A stretch of DNA of 6,982 nucleotides, taken from positions 1-6,982 of the forward strand of contig JADHVN010000076.1 of the NCBI GenBank assembly GCA_016783995.1, written 5' to 3'. Positions 6,058-6,982 of the stretch are shown piece after piece. Position 1 is the first letter of the stretch. Each line of letters opens with the position of its first letter. The notes under the pieces were generated by a model. It did not search any database. It saw nothing but the letters and a program-made list of their open reading frames with translations, and was not told where the DNA came from. The translations under genes and the position numbers were made by a program. The DNA is from Actinomycetota bacterium (GTDB taxonomy: Bacteria > Actinomycetota > Humimicrobiia > Humimicrobiales > Humimicrobiaceae).

Positions 6058-6624
6058 ATGAAAAAATCACTGGGAGCTAAGACCATTATTTATCCTACCC
6101 CGGTTCTTATTATAGGAACTTATGATATCAATAAAAGACCGAATCTGATGACTGCTGCCTGGGGAGGAATTTGCTGCTCTGATCCTCCATGTGTAGCAGT
6201 CTCTATGCGAAAGGCGACTTATACTCATGGCAATATAAAGCAAAGGAAAGCTTTCACTGTAAATATTCTTTCTGAAAATATGGTAAAAGAAGCAGATTAT
6301 TACGGTATTGTGTCCGGCAGGAACGAAGACAAATTTGTAAAAACAAACATTACCCCGGTAAAAAGTAACCTTGTTGATGCCCCTTATGGAAAACAGTTTC
6401 CTTTTGTATTGGAATGCAAGTTACTCAAGACAATTGAGATTGGACTGCATACCCAGTTCATTGGGGAAATTCTGGATGTAAAAGTGGACCAGTCTATGAT
6501 TGGCTCCAATGAACTTCCGGATATTGATAAATTAAAGCCATTCTTTTATGATCCAGCCAACTGCGATTATCTGGGTACCGGTAAAAAACTGGGAAAAGCA
6601 TTCTCCATTGGTAAAGAGATTTAA
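6058..6624 (+). CDS. Flavin reductase family protein (FMN-binding split barrel)
   Basis: This 188-residue cytoplasmic protein belongs to the flavin reductase-like / flavoredoxin family, a split beta-barrel that binds FMN as a dimer. Such proteins pass electrons between NAD(P)H or low-potential donors and flavin in anaerobes; the partner here is unknown. Family landmarks are [10 protein letters not shown] near residue 7, [11 protein letters not shown] (27-37), the Cys-containing [14 protein letters not shown] (39-52) and THGNI (56-60), which contact the flavin phosphate and ring in relatives. Also present are LHTQFIGEI in the second half and the ending [12 protein letters not shown] start at ATG 6058, not ATG 6043. 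GAGGA at 6049-6053 is a proper ribosome binding site for 6058, nothing suitable precedes 6043, and homologues begin MKKSLGAKT. It is transcribed away from the repressor operon and appears to stand alone. Family very secure; physiological partner unknown. Confidence 0.93.
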   Translation: MKKSLGAKTIIYPTPVLIIGTYDINKRPNLMTAAWGGICCSDPPCVAVSMRKATYTHGNIKQRKAFTVNILSENMVKEADYYGIVSGRNEDKFVKTNITPVKSNLVDAPYGKQFPFVLECKLLKTIEIGLHTQFIGEILDVKVDQSMIGSNELPDIDKLKPFFYDPANCDYLGTGKKLGKAFSIGKEI

Positions 6625-6691
6625 ATTTTCTTCCCGCCTGTTGCTGGTATTTTAGCAAATTTATTATTCTCTAAATTTAACTAAAGCTTTT

Positions 6692-6710
6692 TTACAAAAA
6701 TATTTTGTAA
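6692..6710. repeat. Perfect 8-bp palindrome
   Basis: TTACAAAA (6692-6699) and TTTTGTAA (6703-6710) form a perfect inverted repeat around ATA, 68 nt after the flavin reductase stop. There is no U-tract after it and the stem is AT-rich, so it would be a poor terminator. It could equally be a dimeric regulator site. Confidence 0.5.
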
Positions 6711-6740
6711 CTTAAATCAGGAAATATCGTTTATAACATA

Positions 6741-6753
6741 TAAAGTGACTTTA
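6741..6753. repeat. Perfect 6-bp palindrome TAAAGT-G-ACTTTA
   Basis: Arms 6741-6746 and 6748-6753 are perfectly complementary around one base. It lies about 100 nt before the radical SAM gene and is the middle of three palindromes in this spacer. Short AT-rich palindromes arise by chance, so the call is tentative. Confidence 0.35.
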
Positions 6754-6784
6754 AAAACAAAATTACTTTACATTAGTTTTACAA

Positions 6785-6801
6785 TCTGTCAGAATGACAG
6801 A
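6785..6801. promoter_or_regulatory. Operator-like palindrome TCTGTCA-GAA-TGACAGA
   Basis: The 7-bp arms (6785-6791, 6795-6801) are perfectly complementary around GAA. With four G/C pairs per side this is the least AT-rich palindrome of the spacer. It lies 49 nt before the radical SAM start codon, a normal place for an operator. A very weak -35/-10 pair, TTTACA (6768-6773) and CAGAAT (6791-6796), would overlap it. Confidence 0.4.
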
Positions 6802-6850
6802 AATCTTGATTGGAAATATTAGAAGTTAAAAAGAAAAGAGAATACTTATA

Positions 6851-6982
6851 ATGAAAATTTTACTAGTCTATCCGGATTACGAAGAAACTTTCTGGAGTTT
6901 TAAAAGAGTTTTAAGAATATTGGGTAAAAAAGCTTCATTTCCTCCCCTTGGACTTTTAACTGTCGGATCAATGCTTCCCGAC
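6851..6982 (+). CDS. B12-binding radical SAM protein, N-terminal part only
   Basis: Only the first 44 codons are in the window; the frame is still open at the edge. The start [10 protein letters not shown] is the first strand of a cobalamin-binding (Rossmann-like) domain. FWSFKRVL (14-21) and [19 protein letters not shown] (26-44) closely match B12-binding radical SAM enzymes, in particular the type with a DUF4070-like C-terminal region. Full members have roughly 450-550 residues and a CxxxCxxC iron-sulfur motif, which would lie outside this window. They carry out methylations or rearrangements; the substrate cannot be told. The ribosome binding site is poor (AAAGAG near 6835-6840, about 10 nt from the ATG). 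The gene follows the flavin reductase gene in the same direction but across a 226-bp palindrome-rich spacer, so it is probably transcribed separately. Confidence 0.85.
   Translation, partial: MKILLVYPDYEETFWSFKRVLRILGKKASFPPLGLLTVGSMLPD

Noticed and set aside
6641..6658. TTGCT/AGCAA hairpin as terminator of the flavin reductase gene
   Set aside because: Only five base pairs with an eight-base loop and no continuous run of T after it.

Overview
This AT-rich window comes from a bacterium, most likely an anaerobe. The evidence is a TypA/BipA GTPase, consensus Shine-Dalgarno sites, sigma-70-type promoters, a flavoredoxin-like flavin reductase and the start of a B12-binding radical SAM protein. 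I cannot fix the lineage from the sequence. Clostridia/Halanaerobiales-like or Atribacterota-like anaerobes would fit. I see no insertion sequence, CRISPR array, rRNA or tRNA.

Layout. 1-171 shows no supported gene. 172-655 is a self-contained transcription unit on the + strand: a near-consensus promoter, a leader of about 113 nt able to hide its own ribosome binding site, a small RRM-type RNA-binding protein gene, and a strong terminator. That terminator can work in both directions and also serves typA, which converges on it from the - strand (711-2561). The 420-bp gap 2562-2981 holds a candidate typA promoter, short CCCT-rich repeats and possibly the decayed tail of a lost gene. Next, on the - strand, is a beta-decarboxylating dehydrogenase (2982-4061) resembling 3-isopropylmalate dehydrogenase, but with no leuC, leuD or leuA beside it.

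4258-5750 (- strand) is a two-gene cassette: a small Cro/C1-type repressor followed 17 nt later by an 11-helix membrane protein that I cannot assign to a family. The DNA upstream of the repressor is rich in structure: a consensus -35, an inverted repeat bracketing the -10, and a 17-bp tandem repeat. This suggests autoregulated control. The + strand then carries a divergent flavin reductase family gene (6058-6624). After a 226-bp spacer with three palindromes comes the 5' end of a B12-binding radical SAM gene cut by the window edge (6851-6982).

How the genes relate. The genes look like several independent units, not one pathway. Two (RRM protein, TypA) belong to RNA/ribosome-linked stress adaptation and share a terminator. 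One is metabolic (dehydrogenase). One is a regulator-plus-membrane-protein module that could respond to an envelope or toxic-compound signal. Two (flavin reductase, radical SAM) are redox enzymes typical of anaerobes. The least explained parts are the repressor/membrane-protein cassette with its control region and the RRM gene leader. No complete new multi-gene system is evident.
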